A stretch of 64,000 bases of DNA from Thermococcus nautili (GTDB taxonomy: Archaea; Methanobacteriota_B; Thermococci; Thermococcales; Thermococcaceae). Both the position numbers and the translations under genes were made by a program. The stretch covers positions 372,001-436,000 of the forward strand of contig NZ_CP007264.1 of assembly GCF_000585495.1 (NCBI RefSeq), written 5' to 3'. Under the pieces are notes generated by a model. It worked only from the letters and a program-made list of their open reading frames with translations. It did no database searches and had not been told where the DNA came from. This document shows, piece by piece, positions 7,822 to 16,669 of the stretch. The number at the start of each line of letters is the position of its first letter. Position 1 is the first letter of the stretch.

Positions 7822-8688
7822 TTAGCCGATGGATATGAGAATCACGCCGAGGACCGCTAAGATGAGTCCCTCGAATATCCTCGCGTTCGGCTTCTCCTTC
7901 AGCAGGAGAACCGCGAGCAGGGACGCTATTATCGGGTTTATCGCCGAGACGGGAGCGGCTATCGGCGAGCCGACGAGGGAGACCGAGTAGACGAAGAGAT
8001 ACTGGCCGAGGATTAGGCCGAGAACCGCCGCACCGACGAGAACTAGGGCTTCCCTTTTGCTTATATTCCTCACTTCCTCCCCGTATCTCGGGAGGAAGAC
8101 CGAGACCCCGAGGGCCGCGAAGACCATTCTAACTCCTGCCAGCTGAAGCGATGGTATGCTCTTCGTCAGGTAGTCCATTATCGTTATGGCGACGCTCCAC
8201 GAGATTGGTGCTATGAACGCGAAGATGAAGCCGAGTCTGTCGGCGTGCTCCTCTTCCTCGGCCCTCTTGACGATTATTATCGCCAGAACGACGAGAACCG
8301 CTCCGATGATTACGTGGGGCTTAACAGTTCTGCCGAGGAAGAGTATCGCCCACAGGATTGCCCACAGCGGATATGTTGAGGTTATGGGCACGGTTCTTGA
8401 CACGCCCATTCTCTTCAGGGCGTTGAAGTAGAAGTAGTCGCCGATAACGAAGCCGAACTGGGCGGATATGAAGGCCAAGATGAGCAACCTCGCGGGGAGC
8501 TTAAAGACGCTCAGGTTTCCGGTGAGCGCGAAGATGAGCAGGAAGAGAGTTGAGGCAACGTAGAGTCTGAATATGTTGGCGCCGATGGGGGAGAGTCTTC
8601 TAAGCCCTACCCTGACGAGTATGGTTGATGAAGCCCATGAGAAGGCCGATGCGAGTGCCAGTGCAACTCCGAGGATTAGCGTTTGCAT
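7822..8688 (-). CDS. EamA/DMT-family permease
   Basis: 288 residues with about ten hydrophobic helices in two halves, each starting like an EamA repeat (ALASAFSWASSTILVRVGLR; the second half includes FIFAFIAPISWSVAITIMDY). A charged EEEEHAD loop separates the halves. The family exports or imports small metabolites such as amino acids or nucleotide precursors. The substrate cannot be read from sequence. It stands alone, with the guide RNA downstream and a C/D RNA on the opposite strand upstream. Confidence 0.9.
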   Translation of the reverse strand: MQTLILGVALALASAFSWASSTILVRVGLRRLSPIGANIFRLYVASTLFLLIFALTGNLSVFKLPARLLILAFISAQFGFVIGDYFYFNALKRMGVSRTVPITSTYPLWAILWAILFLGRTVKPHVIIGAVLVVLAIIIVKRAEEEEHADRLGFIFAFIAPISWSVAITIMDYLTKSIPSLQLAGVRMVFAALGVSVFLPRYGEEVRNISKREALVLVGAAVLGLILGQYLFVYSVSLVGSPIAAPVSAINPIIASLLAVLLLKEKPNARIFEGLILAVLGVILISIG

Positions 8689-8780
8689 GGTTCCCGCTCC
8701 GGGTGAAGCCTTAAAAAATTAGCGCTTTAACGTTTAGATGAAAGTATGAAAAAGGCCTTAATAATCACGCGCCAACTATC

Positions 8781-8840
8781 GGCGATGATGACCTCGGCAG
8801 GGCTGACGTCAGGATGATGACGATCTTGAGTGCTGAAAAT
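8781..8840 (+). ncRNA. C/D box guide RNA (2'-O-methylation), first of four
   Basis: In order: C box ATGATGA (8785-8791), an 11-nt guide CCTCGGCAGGG, D' CTGA (8803-8806), a 7-nt spacer, C' ATGATGA (8814-8820), a 12-nt guide CGATCTTGAGTG, and D CTGA (8833-8836). The four boxes match the archaeal consensus and the guide lengths match archaeal box C/D RNAs. Predicted complementary targets are CCCTGCCGAGG and CACTCAAGATCG, with methylation opposite the fifth guide base upstream of D' or D. It lies between divergently placed coding regions with no ORF of its own. Confidence 0.85.
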
Positions 8841-8847
8841 GGAAAGG

Positions 8848-10548
8848 TCAGCGGAGGATTACGTTTATCTTCTTTGGCCTTATTGCAACGCTGTACTCGC
8901 TTGAGACGTCGCGGATGATTCTGTTTATCGTTTCCGTGATATCCCTCTTTATCCTCTCGTCCGAAACACCCGAGTACGCACCGAAGAGACCGCCAACGCT
9001 CTCCTTGACGAAAGAGGCTTCGATATCAACGTAAACCGTCGAGCCCTGAATCTCGTGGTTGAGCTTGAGCCACTTGAAGGTAACCCTCGGTATAAGCTTG
9101 AGCTCGGCGTGGATTCTGTTCTTGAGGGTTTCTATTGCCGGCTCGATTCTGCTCCTCAGCAGGGTCTCCTCGGCTTCTTTCTTCTTTTCCTCGGTGAGCG
9201 GGGCGAGCTCCTCTATTCCCGCTTCCTTCAGAAGCCTCTCGACTTCCTTCTCAAGCAGTTCCTTCTTGGCAAGTATCTCCGCCGCTTTTCCGCTCGTTAC
9301 CGTCTTCTTCGCCGGCGCTGGTCTCTTGAGGGACCTCTCCACGAGCTCAACTTCAACGTTGTGGACGGTTATGTAGCGGTTTATTGAGCTTGAGAGCTCC
9401 TTGGCGTGCCTGCTGAGAATCGTTCTGATGGTTTTCTCCGTAGTCGCCTTGTCAAAGGGACCCTCGACGGCAATGGAAAGGTTTATCTCGAGCTCCCTCC
9501 TGCCCTTTATGTCAAAGTACGCCTTTGTGACCTTCATTCCGGCCGTTTCAAGCTCTTTGACGACGGTTCTCGCGAAGTTGCTGAAGTACGGCCAGACGTC
9601 TTCGAGAACCGAAAGCTGAATCCTTCCGTCCTTCGTTACGGCTCCGGTCTTCTTCTTGTCCTTCTCAACTATCTCCTGGGGTCTAGCCTCCTCGCCGTTG
9701 AGAACGACGCTTATGTCCCTGAGTATGGGCTTGTACTCGGCCTCCCTGAGGATTATCGGCGCGTGCTTGCTGACGATGTGGAACAGCCTCTTCTCGGCTA
9801 TCTCAAGGCTTCTCTTGTCCGTGCTCTCGGAGCTTCCGTAGACGTGAACGTTGAGGTAAACGACTCCCTCACCTACGTTTGCGTCAAACTCTATCCTGTT
9901 TATTGAAACGCCCCTTATCCTACTCGCCTCTTTGATGATGTTCTCAGCGTACTTCTTGAAGGCTTCCTCTGGGATTCTTCCTCCGGTGAAGTTAACCACT
10001 ATCTCTGGCTTTCCTCCAGCGGGTTTCGGAGCGGGTTTGGGGGCCGGTTTGGGGGTGGCGGTTGGAGCAGGTTTTTCCTCAATCGTGGGTTTCTCTTTGG
10101 GCTTTTCCTCTGGAATCTGTGTCGGTTGTGGTCTGGGAACCTCAATTTTCGGTGGCTGAACTGGCCCACCGGAGAAGAGCTCCTCCAGAGGTATCTTGGG
10201 GGTCTCAGAGTAAACGTCAAGGTTCTCAGCGATTGAAAGCTTCATTTCAATCTCGTCGAGGGAGTAAACGTCAACGACCATTGGCCTGCCGAGCAGAGAT
10301 TTGAGAAGGTTGACTGCATCCTCTCCAATCAGCGTTTGCTTATTGTCAACTATAAGGCATTCCACCGCCAAAACCTTTGAGCTATCGAAGAGCACCGTTA
10401 TGTAGTACTTCGCGTTCTTGTCCTTGGCGAATATCTTGAGGAAGGCTCCCTTGCCCTCACTGAGGGCTTTTTTGATGAGTTCATTGAGCTCGCCCGCCGA
10501 CGTTACCACGACGTTCTCGACGAGCGGTGCCTTGTCCGGTAACTGCAT
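8848..10548 (-). CDS. DUF2226-like protein of Thermococcales, unknown function
   Basis: 566 residues from ATG 10548, chosen because GGTGGT lies just upstream; an ATG at 10560 has no SD. The N-terminal 120 residues resemble a small alpha/beta domain. A Pro/Lys/Glu-rich linker follows at about 140-185 (repeated PKPAP). Three alpha/beta segments of similar plan come after it, each pairing a short strand with a charged helix (for example NIIKEASRIRGVSINRIEFD, TVVKELETAGMKVTKAYFDI). No signal peptide or membrane segment is seen, so it is probably cytoplasmic. I associate it with DUF2226 from memory. The biochemical role is unknown. Confidence 0.75.
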   Translation of the reverse strand: MQLPDKAPLVENVVVTSAGELNELIKKALSEGKGAFLKIFAKDKNAKYYITVLFDSSKVLAVECLIVDNKQTLIGEDAVNLLKSLLGRPMVVDVYSLDEIEMKLSIAENLDVYSETPKIPLEELFSGGPVQPPKIEVPRPQPTQIPEEKPKEKPTIEEKPAPTATPKPAPKPAPKPAGGKPEIVVNFTGGRIPEEAFKKYAENIIKEASRIRGVSINRIEFDANVGEGVVYLNVHVYGSSESTDKRSLEIAEKRLFHIVSKHAPIILREAEYKPILRDISVVLNGEEARPQEIVEKDKKKTGAVTKDGRIQLSVLEDVWPYFSNFARTVVKELETAGMKVTKAYFDIKGRRELEINLSIAVEGPFDKATTEKTIRTILSRHAKELSSSINRYITVHNVEVELVERSLKRPAPAKKTVTSGKAAEILAKKELLEKEVERLLKEAGIEELAPLTEEKKKEAEETLLRSRIEPAIETLKNRIHAELKLIPRVTFKWLKLNHEIQGSTVYVDIEASFVKESVGGLFGAYSGVSDERIKRDITETINRIIRDVSSEYSVAIRPKKINVILR

Positions 10549-10665
10549 CTCCACCACCATTAGCTATATATATCTCTATCCGCTTAAAGAACTCGGAAGG
10601 AATTCACGGCTTAGTATATCAAAGCCCCTATTTAAACATTGTTGTGCAGAAAACGGGTGATGCTG

Positions 10666-12129
10666 ATGAGAATCCTCATCCTCGGTGGAGGGGCCCTCGG
10701 ACGCTCGATAGCCGAGGCACTCAAGGGAGAGTTTGACATAGTCATCGTTGAGAAGGACGAAATCCGCGCGCGAGCCCTGGAAGAGAGCGGTTTCCACGTC
10801 GTCCAGGGCGATTTCTCCTACACCGCTACCCTCCTGAAAGCTGGAGTTGAGAAGTCGGAACTCGTAATAATCACAACCATGGACGTTGATACAATCAAGA
10901 AAACTGTCTACGTAATCCGGACCAACAACAAGGAGGTTCCCATTCTCACCGTTCTCCCTGATGAAATCAGCCTTGAGGAGCTCACCGAGAGCATAAAGGA
11001 GAGCTTTGAAGCCGACGTCAAAGTTGATTACGCCATCTCCCCGAGAACCGCCCTGAGGGATGCGCTCATCGGTATGGTGAAGCACATCGGCGAGCGGAAG
11101 AACGTCAACCTTCTCGTGAAGAAGCTCCGCGAGTTAAAGAACGAGAGCGATTCCCTTCTCATAGTCATGCACGACAACCCCGACCCGGATTCCCTTGCGA
11201 GCGCCGCCGCACTGAGCGTCATAGCCCAAACGCTCGGCTTCAAGACAAAGATAGTCCACGGGGGAGAGATAACCCACCACGAGAACCGGGCTTTCGTAAA
11301 TCTCCTTGGAATCGAAGTTACACGCGTCTCAAGGGGTTCCTACGAGCTGAAGCGCTATCCCTTCATAGCACTCGTTGACTGTCAGCCCAACGGAAACCTA
11401 ACAATCCTTGAAAGCTCCGACTACGGCAGGATTAAAATCGTCATAGACCACCACCAGGTTCTCCAGCATCTCTCGGACGTCATCCCCGAGGACGCGTTCC
11501 TTGACATCAGGCCGGACGTTAACTCCGCTTCGTCCATCCTGGTCGAGTACCTCAGGGGACTCAACATCTCGGTTTCGCCACCGCTCGCAACTGCCCTCTT
11601 CTACGGAATCTACATAGACACGAAGAAGTTCTCGAAGCTGAGCCCCGTTGACCTGAAGGCGATAGAGTTCCTGGCCGGTAAAGTTGACTACGAGCTCCTC
11701 GACAAGATTGAGCACCCAGACATCAGCACGGAAACTGCCGAAATCCTTGCGAGGGCCATAATGCACAGGAGGATTTACAAGAACGTCATAATAAGCAACG
11801 TGGGCTTCATAACGAACCGTGACGCCCTCGCGGAAGCCGCTGACTTCCTTCTTCGCCTTGAGGGGATAACAACGGTTCTCGTCTTCGGCATAGTGGACGA
11901 CAAGATTGAGATTTCCGCGAGGACGAGGGACGTCAGGGTAAACATCGGTGCGGTGATGAAAGAGGCCTTCGGCGAGATGGGAAGCGGTGGCGGTCACGCC
12001 AGGGCCGGCGGTGCGAGGATAAGCCTCGGAATCTTCAAGCTCGCCAAGGACAAGAACTCCCTGCTGAAGCTCGTGGAAGAGGCTGTCACAGAAAGGTTCT
12101 TGGAAGCGTTAAAGGTGAAAGAGGGTTAA
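10666..12129 (+). CDS. TrkA-N / DHH-DHHA1 fusion phosphoesterase
   Basis: 487 residues from ATG 10666, with GGGTGAT upstream. A Rossmann TrkA-N domain at about residues 1-140 (MRILILGGGALGRSIAEAL) would bind NAD(H) or another nucleotide. A DHH phosphoesterase domain follows (MHDNPDPDSLAS, IVIDHHQ), then DHHA1 with GSGGGHARAGGA near the C-terminus. DHH proteins hydrolyse phosphodiester bonds in c-di-AMP, nanoRNA or oligonucleotides. The fused nucleotide sensor suggests ligand-controlled hydrolysis. A TATA-like CTATTTAAAC at about 10627-10636 gives a short leader. It is convergent with the PRC-barrel gene and overlaps it by 4 nt. Confidence 0.88.
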   Translation: MRILILGGGALGRSIAEALKGEFDIVIVEKDEIRARALEESGFHVVQGDFSYTATLLKAGVEKSELVIITTMDVDTIKKTVYVIRTNNKEVPILTVLPDEISLEELTESIKESFEADVKVDYAISPRTALRDALIGMVKHIGERKNVNLLVKKLRELKNESDSLLIVMHDNPDPDSLASAAALSVIAQTLGFKTKIVHGGEITHHENRAFVNLLGIEVTRVSRGSYELKRYPFIALVDCQPNGNLTILESSDYGRIKIVIDHHQVLQHLSDVIPEDAFLDIRPDVNSASSILVEYLRGLNISVSPPLATALFYGIYIDTKKFSKLSPVDLKAIEFLAGKVDYELLDKIEHPDISTETAEILARAIMHRRIYKNVIISNVGFITNRDALAEAADFLLRLEGITTVLVFGIVDDKIEISARTRDVRVNIGAVMKEAFGEMGSGGGHARAGGARISLGIFKLAKDKNSLLKLVEEAVTERFLEALKVKEG

Positions 12130-12335
12130 TCCTCCTTCGCTTTCACGAGAACGATGTCGCCGATGGCCGTGACGCGGTCGTAGGGAACTCCGACCTTTTC
12201 ACCGGGCAGGACGAGCGCGAGAACCTTTCCCCTTCCCTGGTCAATATCGATTAGAACCTCATCAACGTAACCAACGTAGTAGCCCTTTGTGTTGTAAATC
12301 TGCTTGCCGTAAAGCTTTGAGAGCCTCATCACCAT
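12126..12335 (-). CDS. PRC-barrel domain protein
   Basis: About 69 residues. The core MRLSKLYGKQIYNTKGYYVG, followed by VDEVLIDIDQGRGKVLALVL, is a PRC-barrel, a small beta-barrel found in ribosome maturation factors and photosynthetic reaction centres. Archaeal stand-alone copies are common and poorly understood. ATG 12335 has GGTGATT upstream, while ATG 12329 would begin exactly at MRLSK; either is possible. The stop overlaps the convergent DHH gene. Confidence 0.85.
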   Translation of the reverse strand: MVMRLSKLYGKQIYNTKGYYVGYVDEVLIDIDQGRGKVLALVLPGEKVGVPYDRVTAIGDIVLVKAKED

Positions 12336-12379
12336 TTCAATCACCGCCTTAGGTTATCAATGAGCATATTTAAGCGTTG

Positions 12380-12916
12380 CTACTTGCCTTTCTTGCCGAA
12401 GTTCCTGAACTTCTCGAAGCCCCACCTGCCGAGCGCTCCAAAGAAGGTGAGCGCCATCGCACTGCCGGTGACGATGAGTATCGCGGTAACTCCGTGCTCC
12501 ACCGACTGCAGGGGGCCGTAGTCTTTCAGGAGGAGCAACACCGCAGACGCCCCTCCAAGGTACGTCGCGGGGCTTAAAAGGGCGTCCGTGAAGTTCGTGG
12601 GCTTGATGAAGAGGCTCGTTCCGAGGACGATTCCAAGCATTACGTTGGCGAAGGTCGCGTTTATTCCCCTGTTCGCCCACCAGAGGGCGAGGGCGAGCGT
12701 CACAACCGCGCCGAGGACGAAAGAAACGGCCGAAGTCCTGAATTCCCATTCTTCGTCGGCCCTCAGGCCGAGAACGGCTCCAATGATGAGACCCACGTAA
12801 ATTCCGTATGCGAAGAGCTGGTTTTCGTAGGGCCCGTAGGCGAAGACCGCCAGGAGAAAACCGAAGAACGCACCAACCCCTGCAAACGTTAGAGTTGCCC
12901 CTACGTTGACCTTCAT
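12380..12916 (-). CDS. Polytopic membrane protein, unknown function
   Basis: 178 residues with about five to six hydrophobic segments (for example [54 protein letters not shown]) and a basic C-terminus [16 protein letters not shown]. No family is recognised. The start overlaps the ribK stop by 4 nt, so it is translationally coupled to the riboflavin kinase/regulator and probably shares its transcript. A flavin-related role would be pure inference from position. Confidence 0.75.
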   Translation of the reverse strand: MKVNVGATLTFAGVGAFFGFLLAVFAYGPYENQLFAYGIYVGLIIGAVLGLRADEEWEFRTSAVSFVLGAVVTLALALWWANRGINATFANVMLGIVLGTSLFIKPTNFTDALLSPATYLGGASAVLLLLKDYGPLQSVEHGVTAILIVTGSAMALTFFGALGRWGFEKFRNFGKKGK

Positions 12917-13548
12917 TCTACCACCTCAATCCTAATCCTGTCGCCGTCGTTGAGGCCGAGCTTTTTCCTCAGGTTTACCGGTGCCACTATCTCGGCAATC
13001 TTTGGGGGATGAACCGTTCTCGAGGGTACCACAATCGCCCCCTCAACGCCGTCAATCCTCACGCGGTAAGCCTTGACGTCGCCGAAGGTCCTTCCCTCCT
13101 TGGTAAAACCGGGGATTATAACGGGCCTCGCGTTGCAGAGGGCATCGAAGACCGTCTTCGGAAAGAGAACTCGGACGTTCAGCGTTCCGGGATAGGGCTC
13201 AAATCCAAGGTACTCCCTAATCAGAGGCGCGTACTGCCTGACGTAGTAGGCACCCTCCCCGAGGCCTGAAACAACCTCCCCGACAATTACGCCGGTCGAA
13301 AGGGCCTTTGAAATCTCGTCGCAGAGCCTCTGAAGGAAGCTTGCCCCCTCCGGTGTTACCTCTATGAGTGTCTTTTTACCCTCCACGTTTCTCTCGATTA
13401 ATCCCTCTTCCTCCATCTCCCTGAGGAGCCTCAAAACGGTTTGAGGTGAGACCTCAAGCTCGTCCGCGAGCTCCCTTACAGTAACCCTTGTCATCTTTCC
13501 TACCGCTCCCCTTCTCGCGAGGGAAACGAGGAGTTTTATGTTCTTCAT
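12913..13548 (-). CDS. ribK: CTP-dependent riboflavin kinase with N-terminal winged-helix regulator domain
   Basis: 211 residues. The N-terminal 80 form a winged helix ([32 protein letters not shown]). The C-terminal DUF120 domain is the archaeal RibK fold, with [20 protein letters not shown] and FGDVKAYRV. The kinase makes FMN from riboflavin and CTP. The fused HTH form (RbkR) also regulates riboflavin genes in archaea. The flavin gene ribD begins at the right edge of this window with a repeat in its promoter. The start overlaps the endonuclease V stop, and the gene is coupled to the membrane protein downstream. Confidence 0.92.
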   Translation of the reverse strand: MKNIKLLVSLARRGAVGKMTRVTVRELADELEVSPQTVLRLLREMEEEGLIERNVEGKKTLIEVTPEGASFLQRLCDEISKALSTGVIVGEVVSGLGEGAYYVRQYAPLIREYLGFEPYPGTLNVRVLFPKTVFDALCNARPVIIPGFTKEGRTFGDVKAYRVRIDGVEGAIVVPSRTVHPPKIAEIVAPVNLRKKLGLNDGDRIRIEVVE

Positions 13549-14126
13549 CTTCTCACCTTCGAGAGCTTATCGGCAATCCTGAGCGGTTTTGGATAGCCTT
13601 CACCAAGTGCCTTCACGACTTCAACCGCCGACCTCAAATCGACCAGATGTCCGACGCTTACATAAGCTTTTCCTACCCTTTCGTAGAGGTTCTCCGGCAC
13701 ACCGCGGAGCGGTCTCTTCGCCACGCCAATGACGGGCCTTCTGAGGATTAGTCCGATGTGGGAGGCCAGCCCGTAGCCCCTCGGGTGCGCCCTCCCGTGG
13801 CCCTCAACAAGAAGAACGTCGAAGTCCGCGTTTTTGACGACCCTCAAAACGGGCATCGTCTCCCTGAGGAAGAAATAAGTGGGGATGTAAGGAAAAGCTA
13901 CCCTGACCCTAACCGTTCTCGTCTCGATTGGCTCGCACTCTGGAAAGGTGCATATTACGAGGGCCGAGACCGCATCATCTTCCCTGTAGGAGACGTCAAC
14001 CGCCCCGACGGTCTTCACCCTGCTGAGGTCGAGTGGTCTCTCGACTATCCTTCTTGAGAGCCTCCTCTGGAGCTCGGCTATCTTTTTGAGTTTTTCGGTA
14101 ATTAGGTAATCCTTTAATTCAGTCAT
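13545..14126 (-). CDS. nfi: Endonuclease V (deoxyinosine 3' endonuclease)
   Basis: 193 residues of the Nfi family, which nicks one base 3' of deoxyinosine and starts repair of deaminated adenine, important at high temperature. Visible motifs are [12 protein letters not shown] (catalytic Asp), the conserved [11 protein letters not shown] (Glu) and [21 protein letters not shown]. The position usually written as Asp in bacterial VDGHG is Glu here. An SKVRR tail ends the protein. It overlaps the translin gene by 8 nt upstream and ribK by 4 nt downstream. Confidence 0.93.
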   Translation of the reverse strand: MTELKDYLITEKLKKIAELQRRLSRRIVERPLDLSRVKTVGAVDVSYREDDAVSALVICTFPECEPIETRTVRVRVAFPYIPTYFFLRETMPVLRVVKNADFDVLLVEGHGRAHPRGYGLASHIGLILRRPVIGVAKRPLRGVPENLYERVGKAYVSVGHLVDLRSAVEVVKALGEGYPKPLRIADKLSKVRR

Positions 14127-14739
14127 TCTTTAGGGCCTTCTCAAGTTTCTCCTCAAGGCTCCTGTTGAGCTTGGCCCTCGTGAGGTCCTCAAGGGTTCTC
14201 TCCAGGGCGTAGCGGGCCTGGTCTTGCTTCTGTCTCACGTTAACAAGCCCCTTTGGATACTCAAGCGTTATGAGGGCGTTGTAAACCCTCTCCATCTCGC
14301 GGTAAACCGTCTCCGCGGTGTCGAGGTCTCCCTCAAGGAGCCTGTGGAGGAAGTACCTCCTGAGCTCACCTATGAAGTCCCCAACGCCGAGAACGTAGTC
14401 CGCCTCGGGAACACCGAGCTCACCTGGAGTTGGATAGGGCCTTCCGCGAACGTAGCTGAGGAGGAGGGACGCTTCAACGAACTCCTGGTGGGCGGTCTGA
14501 ACGTAGCCGGAGTAGTAGAGGTCCGGGTGGTTTTTCAGCGTCTCCCTCAGCAAGTTCACCCGCTTTCCGGCTTCGCTCAACCGTTCCTCCGCAAGGTTTA
14601 AGTCGTTCCGGTGGACGGCTTTGACGGCGTCCCCGCTGAGTCTCACTATTTCCCTCGTGACCTTGAGCGCCTCTTCCCTCAGGGAATCCTTCTCATCAAG
14701 AACCTTTCTAACTGACTCGATTATCGCCTCTATCTCCAT
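14119..14739 (-). CDS. Archaeal translin-family protein
   Basis: 206 residues, almost all helical, beginning [20 protein letters not shown]. The region [21 protein letters not shown], followed by [21 protein letters not shown], matches the translin/TRAX fold, whose octamers bind and sometimes cleave small RNAs or single-stranded DNA. It is the first gene of the run translin-nfi-ribK-membrane protein, all coupled by overlaps. The promoter lies downstream of the H/ACA-like RNA on the same strand (TTAAAAATG region near 14770). Confidence 0.88.
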   Translation of the reverse strand: MEIEAIIESVRKVLDEKDSLREEALKVTREIVRLSGDAVKAVHRNDLNLAEERLSEAGKRVNLLRETLKNHPDLYYSGYVQTAHQEFVEASLLLSYVRGRPYPTPGELGVPEADYVLGVGDFIGELRRYFLHRLLEGDLDTAETVYREMERVYNALITLEYPKGLVNVRQKQDQARYALERTLEDLTRAKLNRSLEEKLEKALKND

Positions 14740-14776
14740 GTTCCCACCAGAGGAAGTTGGAGAACGGACTTAAAAA

Positions 14777-14930
14777 TGTGGGCCCGACCCATCCCCCACC
14801 ATCATCGAAGGCGTCGCCAGTCTCCGGCGGTCCGGAGGAGGCGGGCCCTGTCCGCCCGGCATCGTCCACGGGACTTCATCGAAGGCTCAGCCCACTCCGT
14901 CCGGCGGGCCAACCGGGCGGGACCGTCGTA
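14777..14930 (-). ncRNA. Probable second two-hairpin H/ACA guide RNA
   Basis: On the minus strand CCGCCCGG (14920-14913) pairs with CCGGGCGG (14859-14852), followed by ACA at 14851-14849. Then GGGCCCG (14848-14842) pairs with CGGGCCC (14786-14780), followed by ACA at 14779-14777 and a T5 run. The first hairpin contains GGGCU-GAGCCUUCGAUGA-AGUCC, with the paired GA...UGA of a k-loop; the second contains a similar CUUCGAUGAUGG. The upper stems are less regular than in the 7628 RNA. A TATA-like CTTAAAATTTT at about 14951-14961 would start it near 14930. The stretch is strikingly GC-rich beside AT-rich flanks, as structured RNAs of hyperthermophiles are. Confidence 0.65.
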
Positions 14931-15009
14931 GAAAATTCTTCGGCCAAAATTTTAAGACTTTCGAAGTTAATAACTCTCAGGAATGTTAGTTTTCCTAATT
15001 CATGCCGAA

Positions 15010-15060
15010 AATTATATAAGTAGTTCACCTGACCCGGCTTTGCTAAAAGGAAAGGTGGTG
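15010..15060 (+). promoter_or_regulatory. metK promoter and ribosome binding site
   Basis: ATTATATAAG at 15011-15020 is a strong TATA box, so transcription is expected near 15042. AAAGGTGGTGA at about 15051-15060 is the SD before ATG 15067. An upstream ATG at 14983 would lie before the TATA box and cannot be the start. The remaining gap, 14931-15009, holds the promoter of the opposite-strand RNA. Confidence 0.75.
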
Positions 15061-15066
15061 ACGCTC

Positions 15067-16284
15067 ATGGCTGAGAAGGTTAGGAACATCGTCGTTGAGG
15101 AGCTCGTCAGGACTCCGGTCGAGATGCAGGAGGTCGAGCTCGTCGAGAGGAAGGGCATCGGCCACCCCGACAGCATAGCCGATGGTATAGCCGAGGCCGT
15201 CAGCAGGGCCCTCAGCAGGGAGTACATCAAGAGATACGGCATAATCCTCCACCACAACACCGACCAGGTCGAGGTCGTTGGAGGTAGGGCCTACCCGCAG
15301 TTCGGCGGCGGTGAGGTCATCAAGCCGATTTACATCCTCCTCTCCGGAAGGGCCGTCGAGATGGTTGACCGTGAGTTCTTCCCGGTTCACGAGATAGCGA
15401 TAAAGGCCGCGAAGGACTACCTCAAGAAGGCCGTCAGGCACCTCGACGTCGAGAACCACGTCATTATTGACTCCCGCATAGGACAGGGTAGCGTTGACCT
15501 CGTTGGAGTCTTCAACAAGGCCAAGGAGAACCCGATTCCGCTCGCCAACGACACCAGCTTCGGTGTCGGCTACGCCCCGCTCAGCGAGACCGAGAAGATA
15601 GTCCTCGAGACCGAGAAGGTTCTCAACAGCGACGAGTTCAAGAAGGAGTGGCCGGCCGTCGGCGAGGACATCAAGGTCATGGGCCTTAGGAAGGGCGACG
15701 AGATTGACCTCACCATAGCGGCAGCAATAGTTGACAGCGAGGTCGCGAACCCCGACGAGTACATGGCCGTTAAGGAGGCCATCTACCAGAAGGCCAAGGA
15801 GATAGTTGAGGCCCACACTGAGAGGAAGGTCAACATCTACGTCAACACCGCCGACGACCCGAAGAACGGAATCTACTACATCACCGTCACCGGAACGAGC
15901 GCCGAGGCAGGCGACGACGGTAGCGTTGGTAGAGGAAACCGCGTCAACGGCCTCATCACCCCGAACAGGCACATGAGCATGGAGGCCGCGGCCGGTAAGA
16001 ATCCCGTCAGCCACGTTGGAAAGATTTACAACCTCCTCTCGATGCTCATAGCCAACGACATCGCCGAGCAGGTCGAGGGCGTCGAGGAGGTCTACGTCAG
16101 GATTCTGAGCCAGATAGGAAAGCCCATTGACGAGCCCCTCGTCGCCAGCGTCCAGATAATCCCGAAGAAGGGCTACTCAATTGACGTTCTCCAGAAGCCG
16201 GCCTACGAGATTGCCGACGAGTGGCTCGCCAACATAACCAAGATACAGAAGATGATTCTCGACGACAAGCTGAACGTTTTCTGA
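15067..16284 (+). CDS. metK: Archaeal S-adenosylmethionine synthetase
   Basis: 405 residues of the archaeal MetK family (distinct from bacterial MetK), which makes SAM from ATP and methionine. Typical stretches include [40 protein letters not shown] and the glycine-rich [20 protein letters not shown], followed by [19 protein letters not shown]. Length and sequence are complete. The monocistronic unit has a strong TATA and SD, in keeping with high expression. SAM is also a classic ligand of CBS-domain proteins, but no link to the XRE-CBS gene is shown. Confidence 0.97.
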   Translation: MAEKVRNIVVEELVRTPVEMQEVELVERKGIGHPDSIADGIAEAVSRALSREYIKRYGIILHHNTDQVEVVGGRAYPQFGGGEVIKPIYILLSGRAVEMVDREFFPVHEIAIKAAKDYLKKAVRHLDVENHVIIDSRIGQGSVDLVGVFNKAKENPIPLANDTSFGVGYAPLSETEKIVLETEKVLNSDEFKKEWPAVGEDIKVMGLRKGDEIDLTIAAAIVDSEVANPDEYMAVKEAIYQKAKEIVEAHTERKVNIYVNTADDPKNGIYYITVTGTSAEAGDDGSVGRGNRVNGLITPNRHMSMEAAAGKNPVSHVGKIYNLLSMLIANDIAEQVEGVEEVYVRILSQIGKPIDEPLVASVQIIPKKGYSIDVLQKPAYEIADEWLANITKIQKMILDDKLNVF

Positions 16285-16328
16285 ATTCCTCTTTTCTTCT
16301 ACTGTTCTGGAGTCCAAAAGTTTAGAAG

Positions 16329-16541
16329 TCAGTAGGGAGCGCTCTGCTTCAGGGCTCTGAGAAGTCTGGCTTCCTCTTCCATTATGGCGAGCTTCTCGCT
16401 CTTAACTTTCGCGAGCTTAACGGCAACGTTCTTCTTCTGTTTGGCCATCCTGACGAGCCTTGCCTCCTCAAGGACGAGGAGCTCCTTCCTCTTCTTAACG
16501 ACCTCAAGCCTCCTCTGGAGGATTGACTTAACCCTCTCCAT
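16329..16541 (-). CDS. 70-residue coiled-coil protein, unknown function
   Basis: A highly charged, fully helical small protein (MERVKSILQRRLEVVKKRKE, then EEARLVRMAKQKKNVAVKLA) with heptad-like hydrophobic spacing. It is probably a coiled coil or a nucleic-acid-binding helix bundle. GGTGAT lies 4 nt before the ATG. The promoter carries a perfect CCTTATAAGG TATA and a TTAGG-N4-CCTAA box between TATA and the expected start, the position of a repressor. It is convergent with metK. The family is not recognised. Confidence 0.7.
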   Translation of the reverse strand: MERVKSILQRRLEVVKKRKELLVLEEARLVRMAKQKKNVAVKLAKVKSEKLAIMEEEARLLRALKQSAPY

Positions 16542-16557
16542 GGTATCACCTACTCCA

Positions 16558-16582
16558 TTAGGGGGCCCTAAACCTTATAAGG
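16558..16582 (-). promoter_or_regulatory. TATA box with TTAGG-N4-CCTAA box
   Basis: TTAGGGGGCCCTAA occupies 16558-16571 and CCTTATAAGG (TATA) 16573-16582. Transcription on the minus strand should begin near 16553, so a protein at the box would block initiation. This is the second of three such boxes in the window. Confidence 0.5.
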
Positions 16583-16669
16583 TTTTCGGTGAACGCCAAA
16601 GTTCATTTCGTCAATCAGCGAAGTAAAGCTTAAGCGCATTCAGTCTTCCCGGTTACGGGGGTGAAGGGG

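Noticed and set aside
7627-7860. Plus-strand coding or plus-strand RNA in the GC-rich gap
   Set aside because: ACA boxes follow the stems only on the minus strand, and the plus-strand peptides look random.
14985-14998. Fourth TTAGG-like box near metK (GTTAGTTTTCCTAA)
   Set aside because: One half-site is incomplete and spacing differs; kept out of the box set.
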